Below are positions 18,213 through 26,403 of a stretch of DNA of 64,000 nucleotides, piece after piece. The translations under genes and the position numbers were made by a program. Numbering within the stretch: the first letter of the stretch is position 1; every line of letters begins with the position of its first letter. This DNA comes from Paenisporosarcina indica (GTDB lineage: Bacteria > Bacillota > Bacilli > Bacillales_A > Planococcaceae), in contig NZ_MPTA01000005.1 of the NCBI RefSeq assembly GCF_001939075.1, positions 1 through 64,000 of the forward strand. The letters are read 5' to 3'. The notes below the pieces were generated by a model that worked only from the letters and a program-made list of their open reading frames with translations, ran no database searches and was not told where the DNA came from.

Positions 18213-19169
18213 TTATGCAGTTACGTCTCTTCTAATGAATGACCAATAGCTGATAACCAAGAAAATCAGCACATATACAGCCAATACTGCGATTGAGAAT
18301 GGCATGGAGATGCCTTGTATAAACATATTACCCGTGATATATCCTGTTAAATCTGTGTGTGTAAACAAAATATATTTAGTGAATTCAAATCGACTTAAAA
18401 AGAAAACGACATTTGGTCCCATAAACAATAGGAAGATCGATAACCCGATTGCCAGTGAACTTGAACGGAAGACACTGCCCATCATGAAAGCGAAAGTAGT
18501 GTAGATAAGAACCCCAACAAATTGCAGTCCGTAAAGTGTCAGCACACGACCCCAATAGGAGATTTCAACAACCGAGCCAGCTTTATACTCCAGTAGGCTG
18601 CCGCCACTTGAATCGTAGAATAAATACCCAGCAATAATGGTCGAAACAATTGCAACGACTATCAGGAATAACGCGAATAGGATCGACGTTAGATATTTAG
18701 ACGTTAGAATTTTCCATCGCTTCACTGGTCTACTCAACAACATTTTGATGGTACCTTGAGAAAATTCCGTAGCTACTATGCTTGCTGCTGCAATGACCAC
18801 GAACAATGTGACCATCGACAACATGCTATGTGAATTTACTACATAGGATTCCCTGCTGTTTGGATCTAACGGTGCACGATTGTTGTCTAAACGATATTCC
18901 GTGAGAGCAAGCTCTTCTTCTAAACTTTCTTTCTCTGCTTTTCCTATATTCGGATTAGATAGTTCAGCCTTTAACATCGCTTGATTTTCAGCCAGATTTT
19001 CTTCCCATGAATGAGTTTCTTCAGCCTGTTGCATGTTTGAAGTAGCCCATTTCATAATGCCGGCAATACCAATCAGCATGATGACTAAAATGATGGTCAT
19101 AATCCAGGTAGCTTTTTTATGCCATAACTTCATCCATTCATTTCGTATGAGATTCAGCAATTTGGCCAC
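18213..19169 (-). CDS. ABC-2 type transporter permease
   Basis: A 318-residue permease with six predicted membrane segments and one large extracytoplasmic loop (about 45-115) between the first two. Conserved LLSRPVKRWKILTSKYL follows membrane segment 2 and is the coupling helix of ABC-2 permeases. It overlaps the ATPase gene by 32 bases, so the two are translationally coupled. Drug or bacitracin exporters and lantibiotic immunity pumps have this architecture. The substrate is not known; expression from an ECF promoter argues for a cell-envelope stressor. Confidence 0.88.
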   Translation of the reverse strand: MAKLLNLIRNEWMKLWHKKATWIMTIILVIMLIGIAGIMKWATSNMQQAEETHSWEENLAENQAMLKAELSNPNIGKAEKESLEEELALTEYRLDNNRAPLDPNSRESYVVNSHSMLSMVTLFVVIAAASIVATEFSQGTIKMLLSRPVKRWKILTSKYLTSILFALFLIVVAIVSTIIAGYLFYDSSGGSLLEYKAGSVVEISYWGRVLTLYGLQFVGVLIYTTFAFMMGSVFRSSSLAIGLSIFLLFMGPNVVFFLSRFEFTKYILFTHTDLTGYITGNMFIQGISMPFSIAVLAVYVLIFLVISYWSFIRRDVTA

Positions 19170-20061
19170 CTCCGGTCATTTCTAAGAATTGGTCTTCCAG
19201 CGTTTTGCGATATGGTTGCACAGCAAATACTTGTATGTTTGCTTCTACCATTAAATGAATTAGTTCTGGAATTTTTTCTTGCTCTACTTTTGTAATAAAG
19301 CCTGCTCCACTAACTTCTAAAGACAATCCGCGGGCAGTAAGAAGTTCACGTGCTTGTTCGGCTGGTTGTGCTTCAATATAGTAATGAGCTTCTTCTACTT
19401 GATTCATTTCACGAATATCGATTAATTGACCATTTTGAATGACTGCAATCCGGTCACACATTAATTCAATTTCAGAAAGCAAATGACTGGAAACGAAGAC
19501 CGATACGCCATCCTCAATTGCAATTTTACGTAAGTGCGCACGAAATTCACGGATGCCCGCAGGATCTAATCCATTGGTCGGTTCATCCAAAATCAAGAAT
19601 TTCGGACGGTGTAATAGTGCTTGTGCTAACCCTAATCTTTGACGCATCCCAAGAGAATATTTCGATACTTTTTCATGAATACGGTTTTGCATGCCTACTT
19701 GTTCCACTACTTCTGTAATTCGTTCTTTTGTAACTGATTTGTTCATTCGTGCAAAGTGCAACAAGTTTTTCCAGCCTGACATATACTTGTACATTTCCGG
19801 ATTTTCAACGATGACTCCGACTTTGCTCATCGTTTCTTCAAAGTGCTCTGTTACGGATTGGCCCTCCACAAAAACTTCCCCACTTGTCGGTCTCATTAAT
19901 CCGGCCATCATGCGAATGGTTGTGGTTTTCCCCGCTCCATTTGGTCCCAAAAAGCCCGTAATTTGACCAGGGTATAATTGCAAATTCAAGTTATCGATAA
20001 TTTTCTTTTTGCCAATGGTTTTAGACAATTGTCTAAGTTCAACGATTGGTTGTTTTTCCAT
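19138..20061 (-). CDS. ABC transporter ATP-binding protein (export type)
   Basis: A 307-residue nucleotide-binding subunit: Walker A GPNGAGKTT, signature YSLGMRQRLGLAQ, Walker B FLILDEPTNGLDP and switch SSHLLSE. The extra C-terminal domain of about 90 residues is that of BcrA-like exporter ATPases. GGAAGG lies about 9 bases before the ATG at 20061; a GTG at 20070 is too close to it. It is the first gene of a two-gene operon driven by a sigma-W type promoter. Confidence 0.92.
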   Translation of the reverse strand: MEKQPIVELRQLSKTIGKKKIIDNLNLQLYPGQITGFLGPNGAGKTTTIRMMAGLMRPTSGEVFVEGQSVTEHFEETMSKVGVIVENPEMYKYMSGWKNLLHFARMNKSVTKERITEVVEQVGMQNRIHEKVSKYSLGMRQRLGLAQALLHRPKFLILDEPTNGLDPAGIREFRAHLRKIAIEDGVSVFVSSHLLSEIELMCDRIAVIQNGQLIDIREMNQVEEAHYYIEAQPAEQARELLTARGLSLEVSGAGFITKVEQEKIPELIHLMVEANIQVFAVQPYRKTLEDQFLEMTGGGQIAESHTK

Positions 20062-20122
20062 ATGTATCACCTTCCTTTTTCAGATTGACTATTTCCACAT
20101 GGGAAACCTTCTATAATGATAT

Positions 20123-20148
20123 TACGTTTATAATCTTAATTGGTTTCA
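20123..20148 (-). promoter_or_regulatory. ECF sigma (sigma-W type) promoter of the ABC exporter operon
   Basis: On the minus strand TGAAAC (20148..20143), 16-base spacer and CGTA (20126..20123), an exact sigma-W consensus match. The ATPase start is 62 bases downstream. An inverted repeat AATCTTAAT/ATTAAGATT (20132-20140, 20155-20163) straddles the -35 element and could bind a regulator. Confidence 0.75.
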
Positions 20149-20301
20149 TTTTCCATTAAGATTTTCATGTTAATTTGTGTACTAGTTTAATAGACTACTC
20201 TTGAGTATTTACATCAATTCTTCTTATTAAACTTTAACTTGTAAACTAATCCATTGTTATCGTACATTTGCACCTTCATTTCATTCAAGATTTTCAGCTA
20301 A

Positions 20302-20333
20302 TTTAACATATTTTATAATTTGGCTATGTTAAA
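20302..20333. repeat. 9-bp dyad in the exporter/hydrolase intergenic region
   Basis: TTTAACATA and TATGTTAAA are perfect inverted arms with a 14-base spacer. The same region holds a second 9-bp dyad with the same 14-base spacer at 20132-20163. The remaining 20062-20467 sequence is AT-rich with no coding frame. Operator, hairpin or chance cannot be told apart. Confidence 0.4.
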
Positions 20334-20467
20334 CCCTCCCGCAAAACAGCTCCGCAGTCTTGCTCAATATTAATAAATCAAAATCAACAATGAAATATAA
20401 CATCGCTTAAATTTAATAGTATTTAATTGTCACAGTTTTTAGATTAAACTAATAAAAAGGATGTGTG

Positions 20468-21187
20468 ATGATGATGATATCTGAATTTCCCGGGAAATAC
20501 GGTTTGCATATGGAGTACCCTATCGGGGTGGTGCAGATTTCCAGAGGTATTGACGAAGTTGTCAGAGCGGCTAGCGTAATAAAGCTACCCATTTTTTTGT
20601 ACGGCTATCAACAAGCAAAAGACTTACATGAACAAGTTAAAGTCACACCAGCTGATCTCGTTGATGGCGCTGGAGTTTTACAAGCTCTTGTTACTAAATC
20701 TCGATCTTTCACAGTACGAGATTTACATGCTTTAATGATTGTCGTGTCTGATAATACGGCAACCAATTTATTAATCAAGCACTATGGATTCCATCGTTTA
20801 AACAAATATTTACAACATATTGGCATGACGAAATCAGTATTGGGCCGGAAAATGAGAGATCAAATTGCTATTGATGAGGGACGTGACAATTTCATTTGTA
20901 CACGCGACGTGGTGGCGTGTTTACGATCCATGGCAAGCTCGCCTTCATTTCACGACATGCTTCGCATTTTGGAAAAACAGCAATTTCAAGATAAAGTTCC
21001 TGCTGGTGTGAAAAATGAACAAGTGGTCTTCTTCAATAAAACAGGGGAACTAGATGATGTTGAACATGATGTTGGTTTTTTTGTTCATAAAGGACAAGTC
21101 GGGTTATTTGTTGGTTTAACTGAAGGTCCAAATGAACGAGGACGAGTTCTTCTACATGAATTCGGAAAAATGATTGGGAATTTATAA
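20468..21187 (+). CDS. Serine hydrolase with class A beta-lactamase fold, no signal peptide
   Basis: About 239 residues with the three class A active-site motifs (numbered from the upstream GTG at 20465): SVIK (37-40), SDN (95-97) and KTG (192-194). The usual secretion signal is absent, so the protein should be cytosolic, and no clear Glu166-type omega-loop ExxLN is seen. That argues for a DD-peptidase, esterase-like or other serine hydrolase rather than a beta-lactamase. AAAAGG lies 7 bases before the ATG at 20468; a run of ATGATGATG leaves the exact start open by a few codons. Confidence 0.8.
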   Translation: MMMISEFPGKYGLHMEYPIGVVQISRGIDEVVRAASVIKLPIFLYGYQQAKDLHEQVKVTPADLVDGAGVLQALVTKSRSFTVRDLHALMIVVSDNTATNLLIKHYGFHRLNKYLQHIGMTKSVLGRKMRDQIAIDEGRDNFICTRDVVACLRSMASSPSFHDMLRILEKQQFQDKVPAGVKNEQVVFFNKTGELDDVEHDVGFFVHKGQVGLFVGLTEGPNERGRVLLHEFGKMIGNL

Positions 21188-21220
21188 GTCATTTTGGAGA
21201 TTTCGAAATGAACCACAAAA

Positions 21221-21250
21221 AAAGAACGAGACCAGGAAGGTTCGCTCTTT
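21221..21250 (-). terminator. Terminator of the YkvA-like gene
   Basis: AAAGAACGAG and TTCGCTCTTT pair with two mismatches. On the minus strand seven T residues follow. It touches the stop codon of the gene at 21250. Confidence 0.65.
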
Positions 21251-21690
21251 TAGGATTTAGGCAAGAATTGTTGATCCATGTTTCCGTCATTATAGTTATC
21301 ACCAAACCAGGATTTCATTTTCTCATGAGCACGTTGTTTCGTTGGTTCATCAACATGAGACATCACTTGATAAAGGGCATACACGATTAAACTTGCATCG
21401 TCAGCTAGTCCGATCACTGGAATGAAATCAGGAATTAAATCAATTGGGAAGATTAAATAACCCAATGCACCAATGATCGTTAGTTTTGCTGATTTTGGGA
21501 CTGCAGGATTTTGAGCTGTGTAATAGAGCAATAAACTGTAATACACACTCTTCTCGCCTGCTTTTTTACCGTATTTCAACAATTTATCCCAAAACTTATC
21601 ATCCGAATAATGCATTTCAGAGCTTTCAATATTTTTCTGAGCATCTATCTCATTTAGTATATGTTTATATTTTTCTTCTTGTTTCGTCAT
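21250..21690 (-). CDS. YkvA-family DUF1232 membrane protein
   Basis: A 146-residue protein. A charged N-terminal half precedes the DUF1232 core, a hydrophobic hairpin containing YLIFPIDLIPDFIPVIGLAD, the family signature with PxDxIPDxIPxxGxxDD. The function is unknown; it is probably an inner-membrane protein. AAGGAGG lies 8 bases before the ATG at 21690, although the frame is open to 21744. It is separated by 56 bases from the TauE gene. Confidence 0.88.
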   Translation of the reverse strand: MTKQEEKYKHILNEIDAQKNIESSEMHYSDDKFWDKLLKYGKKAGEKSVYYSLLLYYTAQNPAVPKSAKLTIIGALGYLIFPIDLIPDFIPVIGLADDASLIVYALYQVMSHVDEPTKQRAHEKMKSWFGDNYNDGNMDQQFLPKS

Positions 21691-21746
21691 GTGGATTCCT
21701 CCTTTTTCAACATTATGTCCTGTTAGGTAGAAGTTTGCAAACAATA

Positions 21747-22481
21747 CTATCGAATATTGTCAATGAGTAATTGAACAATTAATAGTGCCGTGATTACTCG
21801 AAGAATAGGTTTGACGTACTGTGGTTTAATTTTTTCAGCAATGCGGACACCTAGTTGAGCACCTGTTATGGACCCAGCCATTAATGCGAGCGTTAGCGGC
21901 CAAATCACCACTCCTGAAGCGATATAGCTGATGGCTGCACCGAAACAACTTGAAAAAGTGGCAAGTCTCACTAATCCTACTGATTTTACGTAGGCAATAT
22001 TCAGGAAACTGAACAAATAGAGCATAAGTGTACCTTGACCTGGACCAAATAAACCATCATAGATTCCGATTCCAAATAAACCACTTCCACTTAGAGGGGA
22101 AAGTTTTAGCGGCTCACTCCCAGAGAAATTACCTTTACCAATAAATGAGGTCAAGAAAGCAAAGGTTAGTAAGCATACGGCAATTATATATAAGTTTTCT
22201 GATGATAATTGCGAAGCGATAAACCCTCCGGTGACTCCTCCCCCTAAACTGATTGGGATGAGCCAAAACGATTCCTTGAGTGAGATTTGTTTCCGTTTAT
22301 ATAAGGTAAAGAAACTTGAGAATGAACTAATCGTGTTGGACACTTTATTTGCACCGATCGCTGAATGAATGGGCATGCCAAGTAATAACATCGTTGGTAA
22401 ACTAATTAATCCGCCACCCCCTGCAAGTGTGCCTATGGTAGTAGCTGTTATGCCGATCAAAAACAACAGAAAATAATCCAT
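21747..22481 (-). CDS. TauE/SafE-family sulfite/organosulfonate exporter
   Basis: A 244-residue protein with about eight membrane segments. The family pattern is seen in GTLAGGGGLISLPTMLLLG near the N-terminus and in GIGIYDGLFGPGQGTL in the middle, the two pseudo-symmetric repeats of TauE/SafE. Members export sulfite, sulfonates or related anions; the actual substrate here is unknown. The ATG at 22481 has GGTGG just upstream, whereas the frame extends to 22523 without a ribosome binding site. Confidence 0.87.
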   Translation of the reverse strand: MDYFLLFLIGITATTIGTLAGGGGLISLPTMLLLGMPIHSAIGANKVSNTISSFSSFFTLYKRKQISLKESFWLIPISLGGGVTGGFIASQLSSENLYIIAVCLLTFAFLTSFIGKGNFSGSEPLKLSPLSGSGLFGIGIYDGLFGPGQGTLMLYLFSFLNIAYVKSVGLVRLATFSSCFGAAISYIASGVVIWPLTLALMAGSITGAQLGVRIAEKIKPQYVKPILRVITALLIVQLLIDNIR

Positions 22482-22629
22482 TTTTCCACCCGTCTTTCTT
22501 GATTTCACGATGTCTAACAACAAGCATATACTTCTATTCTTGTTTATTGTACTTCGTGTCTCGAAATAAGAAAATGACGATGATATAATGATGTTCTATA
22601 AGAAAAACTTATGACAAGGAGACTCGCTC

Positions 22630-23154
22630 ATGTTCAGTGGTTCAAAAATCCGCCTTACTGCAATGAGAAAAGAAGACTTACCAACTTATCGCTTATGGAA
22701 TAGTATCGAATCATTTGGTCGTTACTATAATTCTTCGCCTATTCGCGAAGAATCCGAGAAAAATGCCAATGAATTAGTCGATTCTCATTCCGATCGCCAT
22801 TTTCGATTTGCTATTCGCCCGCTTGACTCAGAGGAATTTTTAGGGATTTGTGCCATTGAGGATATCGTTTGGTCGCATCGAGTTGCTTGGGTTTCGATTG
22901 CTCTCGGACCACACTATCAAGGGAAGGGGTTTGGGAAAGAAACGATGCAACTGCTGGTAAATTATGCGTTCAACGAACTGAACCTACATCGGTTGCAGCT
23001 TACTGTCTTCAGCTATAACACAGGAGCCATTAAACTCTATGAATCCATTGGTTTCAAACACGAAGGTACGTATCGGGAGTTTTTACAACGCGATGGCAAG
23101 CGACATGACATGCACTTATATGGATTGCTAACTTCAGAAGTTGTTTTAATTTGA
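22630..23154 (+). CDS. GNAT N-acetyltransferase, RimJ/RimL-like
   Basis: A 174-residue GNAT domain. Motif A reads HYQGKGFGKETMQLLVNYAF, the acetyl-CoA pyrophosphate loop (Q/RxxGxG/A), and the C-terminus has the RimL-type HRLQLTVFSYNTGAIKLYES. Likely acetylates a protein N-terminus or small amine. AAGGAGA lies 9 bases before the ATG; TATAAT about 45 bases upstream may be its -10. It is monocistronic and convergent with the gene at 23193. Confidence 0.88.
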   Translation: MFSGSKIRLTAMRKEDLPTYRLWNSIESFGRYYNSSPIREESEKNANELVDSHSDRHFRFAIRPLDSEEFLGICAIEDIVWSHRVAWVSIALGPHYQGKGFGKETMQLLVNYAFNELNLHRLQLTVFSYNTGAIKLYESIGFKHEGTYREFLQRDGKRHDMHLYGLLTSEVVLI

Positions 23155-23162
23155 ATTAAAAA

Positions 23163-23187
23163 AGGATGCCAACATAGCCGGCATCCT
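23163..23187 (-). terminator. Terminator between convergent genes
   Basis: AGGATGCC and GGCATCCT are perfect arms with a 9-base loop. Six T residues follow on the minus strand, so it mainly serves the gene at 23193; weaker T content on the plus side. Confidence 0.85.
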
Positions 23188-23192
23188 CCTTG

Positions 23193-23579
23193 TTATGTTT
23201 TGGAACAGGTAAAACGTAGAAATTGCTTTTGAACAATGGCTGTTACGGTTATTAAAAATACAAGAATCAATGTAATATGGATGACGCTAATCAGCCAATC
23301 CGGGAACGACAGCATCCCTATGTTGATTACATGGTTCAGCCATGTTATTACCAGAACGAGTCCTGTCAGACCCCCTAGTAAGATTCCAACGATTGCAGCT
23401 AACTGAATGAACGATAATTGCTTTATGTGTTTTCGTAGACGAATGATTTGAATGATGACAACAAAGAAGAAAAGAACGAGCGAAAGATTGCCAGAACCTA
23501 TGTAAATTGAGTTCAAGATATATGCAATTAGAAAAACACTTAACAATACGTTTTGATACTTATCGATGTATGATAGCAA
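23193..23579 (-). CDS. Hypothetical four-helix membrane protein
   Basis: A 128-residue protein with four hydrophobic segments and a short basic loop (RLRKHIKQL) between the second and third. No family recognised. GAGAGGAAT-type ribosome binding site precedes the ATG at 23579. It lies tail-to-tail with the acetyltransferase gene and is probably monocistronic. Confidence 0.6.
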   Translation of the reverse strand: MLSYIDKYQNVLLSVFLIAYILNSIYIGSGNLSLVLFFFVVIIQIIRLRKHIKQLSFIQLAAIVGILLGGLTGLVLVITWLNHVINIGMLSFPDWLISVIHITLILVFLITVTAIVQKQFLRFTCSKT

Positions 23580-23682
23580 GATAATTCCTCTCCTTTGTAA
23601 GTATTACGTAAAACCTTCCGAAAAGTTTCATCTTTGGGAAAATTAGAGAAAATATTCCATTATTTTAGAAATGAGGATACAC

Positions 23683-24318
23683 ATGCTGACATTATATATA
23701 ACGCGACATGGCCAAACACAATGGAATGTAGAATCACGCATGCAAGGCTGGGCAGATTCCCCCTTGACTGATATCGGAATGGCGGCTGCATCTCAATTGG
23801 GCAAACGTCTCCAAAGTGTGCCACTTGATGCTGTCTATAGCAGCACAAGCGGTCGCACGATCCATACAGCACAACTCATTATCGGCGAACGTGATCTTCC
23901 ACTCATTCAAAAAGAGGATTTACGAGAAATACATGTAGGGGAATGGCAAGGAAAACTCACTGCAGATATCGAACAAGATTACGCGGAACAGCTAAAAATA
24001 TATTATGAACGACCAAGTCAGTATAAATCAACCACAGGTGAAAATTTTCACACTCTGAAAGAACGCGTGTTGCGAGCAATTGACGAGATTGCCGCAGCTC
24101 ATCCTAATGGCAACGTGCTGATTGTCACACATGGCGTCGTTAAAAAGTGTTTAATCAACCACTTTAGTGGTGCCGATCTGGAATTGTTGTGGGATCCCCC
24201 CTTCATTCATGGAACCAGTCTTACAGTGTTGGAAATCGACACCAATCGTCGGGAACTGACGATGGTTGGGGATATGTCTCATGCGGAAGAAGCGAAGGGG
24301 TCTGCTAACGTTCAGTGA
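23683..24318 (+). CDS. Histidine phosphatase family protein (phosphoglycerate-mutase-like)
   Basis: A 211-residue phosphatase of the RHG superfamily: TRHGQTQWN at the N-terminus with the phospho-accepting His, followed by SSTSGRTIHTA (second Arg), REIHVGEWQGK (Glu) and LIVTHGVVKK (second His). This order is that of small broad-specificity phosphatases such as PhoE/GpmB-like proteins. TGAGG lies 6 bases before the ATG at 23683; an ATG at 23671 overlaps that site. Ends at a good terminator. Confidence 0.9.
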   Translation: MLTLYITRHGQTQWNVESRMQGWADSPLTDIGMAAASQLGKRLQSVPLDAVYSSTSGRTIHTAQLIIGERDLPLIQKEDLREIHVGEWQGKLTADIEQDYAEQLKIYYERPSQYKSTTGENFHTLKERVLRAIDEIAAAHPNGNVLIVTHGVVKKCLINHFSGADLELLWDPPFIHGTSLTVLEIDTNRRELTMVGDMSHAEEAKGSANVQ

Positions 24319-24325
24319 AATAATT

Positions 24326-24355
24326 AAACCACCTTCCGTTATTGGATGGTGGTTT
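24326..24355 (+). terminator. Terminator of the histidine phosphatase gene
   Basis: AAACCACC and GGTGGTTT arms, extended by TTCC/GGAT, followed by CTATTTTTC on the plus strand. Eight bases past the stop. Confidence 0.8.
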
Positions 24356-24367
24356 CTATTTTTCAGT

Positions 24368-24730
24368 CTATTCAAGACTCGAGATGGTCCCTTGATGAAA
24401 CATCATTTGCCATCTTCCATTTATTAATTTCCATATTGAACTACGCAAAGTATGTTGGTTTTTGTTTTCATTAAAAATTCGGTATGTAGCTAACACGATC
24501 CCTTCAGACAATGGATGTATGTCAAAATCACTTAAAGTCATCTTGACCACACCTATTCCCTCTTCACCAATCATCACGTCTTTGTACAAGACCCTGCCTG
24601 AACTTCCAAACTCAAAGAAATCATCGGCAAGTAGTTGATTAAGCTCATTTTGAGAGGTGCGAATTTTGGGTGTTAACAATTTTTCTTCTAGTTGATATAA
24701 CTGTTCTTTTAACGAATATCCACTTTCCAT
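24368..24730 (-). CDS. DUF4440/NTF2-like small protein
   Basis: A 120-residue soluble protein with the NTF2-like cone fold pattern: long N-terminal helix, LLADDFFEFGSSGRVLYKD, strands, and a C-terminal SSIWKLINGRWQMMFHQGT. This is characteristic of DUF4440 proteins; binding partner unknown. AAGGGG lies 7 bases before the ATG at 24730, whereas an ATG two codons upstream would overlap it. It is separated from the downstream terminator by a few bases. Confidence 0.78.
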   Translation of the reverse strand: MESGYSLKEQLYQLEEKLLTPKIRTSQNELNQLLADDFFEFGSSGRVLYKDVMIGEEGIGVVKMTLSDFDIHPLSEGIVLATYRIFNENKNQHTLRSSIWKLINGRWQMMFHQGTISSLE

Positions 24731-24779
24731 ATTCATTCCCCTTTTTATGAATTCATTAGATATTTGGAATTTCTTTTAA

Positions 24780-25265
24780 TCAACTCATCCATATGTGAGT
24801 CAATTCTTTGATTTCCCATTCTCCATCGATGAAATGAATGGTGCCTTCCACACCAATTGCCCCAAGTCCTGATCGATATTTTGACGCTTCAAAAAAGATT
24901 TCGTTATTTAATTTGAAATCAACTTTATCCAGTTTTAGAAGCACTCCATACAATTCTCCAGTATCGAGATCGGATAGCCCCTTTTCCTTTAGTTCTTCAA
25001 ATGTAGCAATCATGACATCCACTCCATATTCTTTCTGAATGGTACTTACAATCTCCTCTTTTTCTTTTTCAGCCAAATCATTTATGTTGGTGAAATCTAC
25101 CGCTATATAATCCATGTCATCATTTAGACCCGGATCTTCTTTCATGATTGAATTCAATGCAACGCTATAAATTTCCGTTACATGCTCTTGTGGATTTTCC
25201 CCATTGGTGCACGCGGAAAGCAGTAGAGCTAAAATGATAACAAAAGTAAAATTGATTATTCTCAA
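24780..25265 (-). CDS. Hypothetical lipoprotein
   Basis: A 161-residue protein with a type II signal ending in LSAC (lipid Cys19) and a soluble acidic domain. No domain family recognised; the middle contains a VDVMIATFEELKEKG segment and a final EWEIKELTHIWMS strand. TTG start at 25265 with AAGGGGG about 8 bases before it. It faces the same way as the DUF4440 gene, which follows after 49 bases, so the two may be co-transcribed. Confidence 0.7.
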   Translation of the reverse strand: MRIINFTFVIILALLLSACTNGENPQEHVTEIYSVALNSIMKEDPGLNDDMDYIAVDFTNINDLAEKEKEEIVSTIQKEYGVDVMIATFEELKEKGLSDLDTGELYGVLLKLDKVDFKLNNEIFFEASKYRSGLGAIGVEGTIHFIDGEWEIKELTHIWMS

Positions 25266-25380
25266 TTGAATTCCCCCTTTTACTTTTAGACGAACTGAGC
25301 GATTAAATCGTTACTATTTTTATATCAATTTTAGTTGAATGCGTTTTTTTGACACAGATAATCCAGTTATAGTAATTTAT

Positions 25381-25485
25381 TCGGCATCATCCCTATTATA
25401 TTCGGCATAAACTGCTTATTAATCGGCATAATATTGAGTTTATTCGGCATAATGGCACTTTTAATCGGATTCATCCAATATTTAC
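25381..25485. repeat. Five-copy 21-bp phased array, core TCGGCATAA
   Basis: TCGG occurs at 25381, 25402, 25423, 25444 and 25465, an exact 21-base period. Copies 1-4 keep TCGGCAT followed by A/C-rich bases; each is preceded by TTA(T/A), with a variable segment of about 7 bases in between. The fifth copy is degenerate (TCGGATTCAT). No gene overlaps it; it lies between the lipoprotein gene and a decayed gene. Two other intergenic regions in the window show arrays of the same period but a different core. Confidence 0.8.
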
Positions 25486-25588
25486 CACATTTAAAAAGGC
25501 GATGGCAGTTACGCCAACGCTTCGATTCTCAGAAATCAACTTTTGAATACAGATTGCATACCGGTTTGAGCATCAACCCGTGATATTT

Positions 25589-25827
25589 CTATTCAAAAGC
25601 CGCATACTCTGTGTCTTTTCCTGCTTTCTCCATTAATTCATCTAATTCACTCAATGTTTCAAAATGAGTTAACTCATCACTTTATGTATATTACCATTGT
25701 GTGGTTGTATCAGATCAAGCTTTGCGCCATGCTTTTTATAAAGTTTTACTACCTCACTAATCAGTTCATCTGACTCTTGAAGTGTATCAGGCATTAATTC
25801 AATATCTGGAATTCAGCGATAAGCCAT
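25589..25827 (-). pseudogene. Broken small gene, frameshift and internal stop
   Basis: An ATG at 25827 after GAGG starts MAYR, then a TGA, then a long protein-like run (IPDIELMPDTLQESDELI then VVKLYKKHGAKLDLIQPHNG) to a stop. A second frame continues with ELTHFETLSELDELMEKAGK to a TAG at 25589. Codon choice and composition look coding in both parts, so this is a gene of about 80 codons broken twice. Family not recognised. The rest of 25486-25896 holds nothing further. Confidence 0.5.
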
Positions 25828-25897
25828 GTACGCCTCTTTTATTCTTAACACTTTATTATATGAGTTTACGCTCTATGATTGATTGTACATAAAAAGA

Positions 25898-25920
25898 AGC
25901 GGCAGCCAATTGCTACCGCT
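25898..25920 (-). terminator. Terminator of the thioesterase gene
   Basis: AGCGGCAGC and GCTACCGCT arms (one mismatch) with a 5-base loop; TTCTTTTT follows on the minus strand. Seven bases past the stop. Confidence 0.75.
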
Positions 25921-25926
25921 CCTTGA

Positions 25927-26403
25927 TTATTTTAGTTTCATTTGAATGCGTTGTTTCCGATGTTCTCGTCGTGCGGGACCCGTTTCAAACAGAAGCTTTT
26001 CGTTTTCTGTTTCGGGAATAATACCGGGAACAGGCATTGGTTTACCATCTTCAACGGCCACAAACGTTAGAAAGGATTCGGTTGTCAGCTTCGTTTCCCC
26101 TGTCAATAAGTTCATCGATTGCACACGTACATAGACTTCCATAGACGTACGTCCTGTAGAGCTTACGATTGCTTCCATTTCCAATACATCGCCTACGCGT
26201 GCAGATGATAAAAAGTCTACGGAATCGATTGAGGCTGTGACGGTGGGCATTTTGCAATGTTTCATTGCTGTAATAGCTCCAATTTCATCTATATACGATA
26301 ATACCCGTCCCCCGAAAATAGTTCCGTGGTGGTTCGTATCTGGTGGTAATACTAAATGTGTTTGAATCGTTCGTGACTGACTCATAGGTACTTTGTTTGT
26401 CAT
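25927..26403 (-). CDS. Acyl-CoA thioesterase, hotdog fold (YkhA-like)
   Basis: A 158-residue hotdog protein. The pattern HHGTIFGGRVLSYIDEIGAI carries the catalytic Asp/Asn region of the acyl-CoA hydrolase branch, followed by SVDFLSSARVGDVLEMEA. Members hydrolyse medium- to long-chain acyl-CoA in the cytosol as hexamers. GAGGGAG lies about 8 bases before the ATG at 26403; the frame runs to 26430. Monocistronic with its own terminator. Confidence 0.88.
   Translation of the reverse strand: MTNKVPMSQSRTIQTHLVLPPDTNHHGTIFGGRVLSYIDEIGAITAMKHCKMPTVTASIDSVDFLSSARVGDVLEMEAIVSSTGRTSMEVYVRVQSMNLLTGETKLTTESFLTFVAVEDGKPMPVPGIIPETENEKLLFETGPARREHRKQRIQMKLK

Noticed and set aside
25381-25485. CRISPR-like array
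   Set aside because: Repeat plus spacer period is only 21 bases, cores are about 10 bases, there is no leader and no cas gene; too short for CRISPR.
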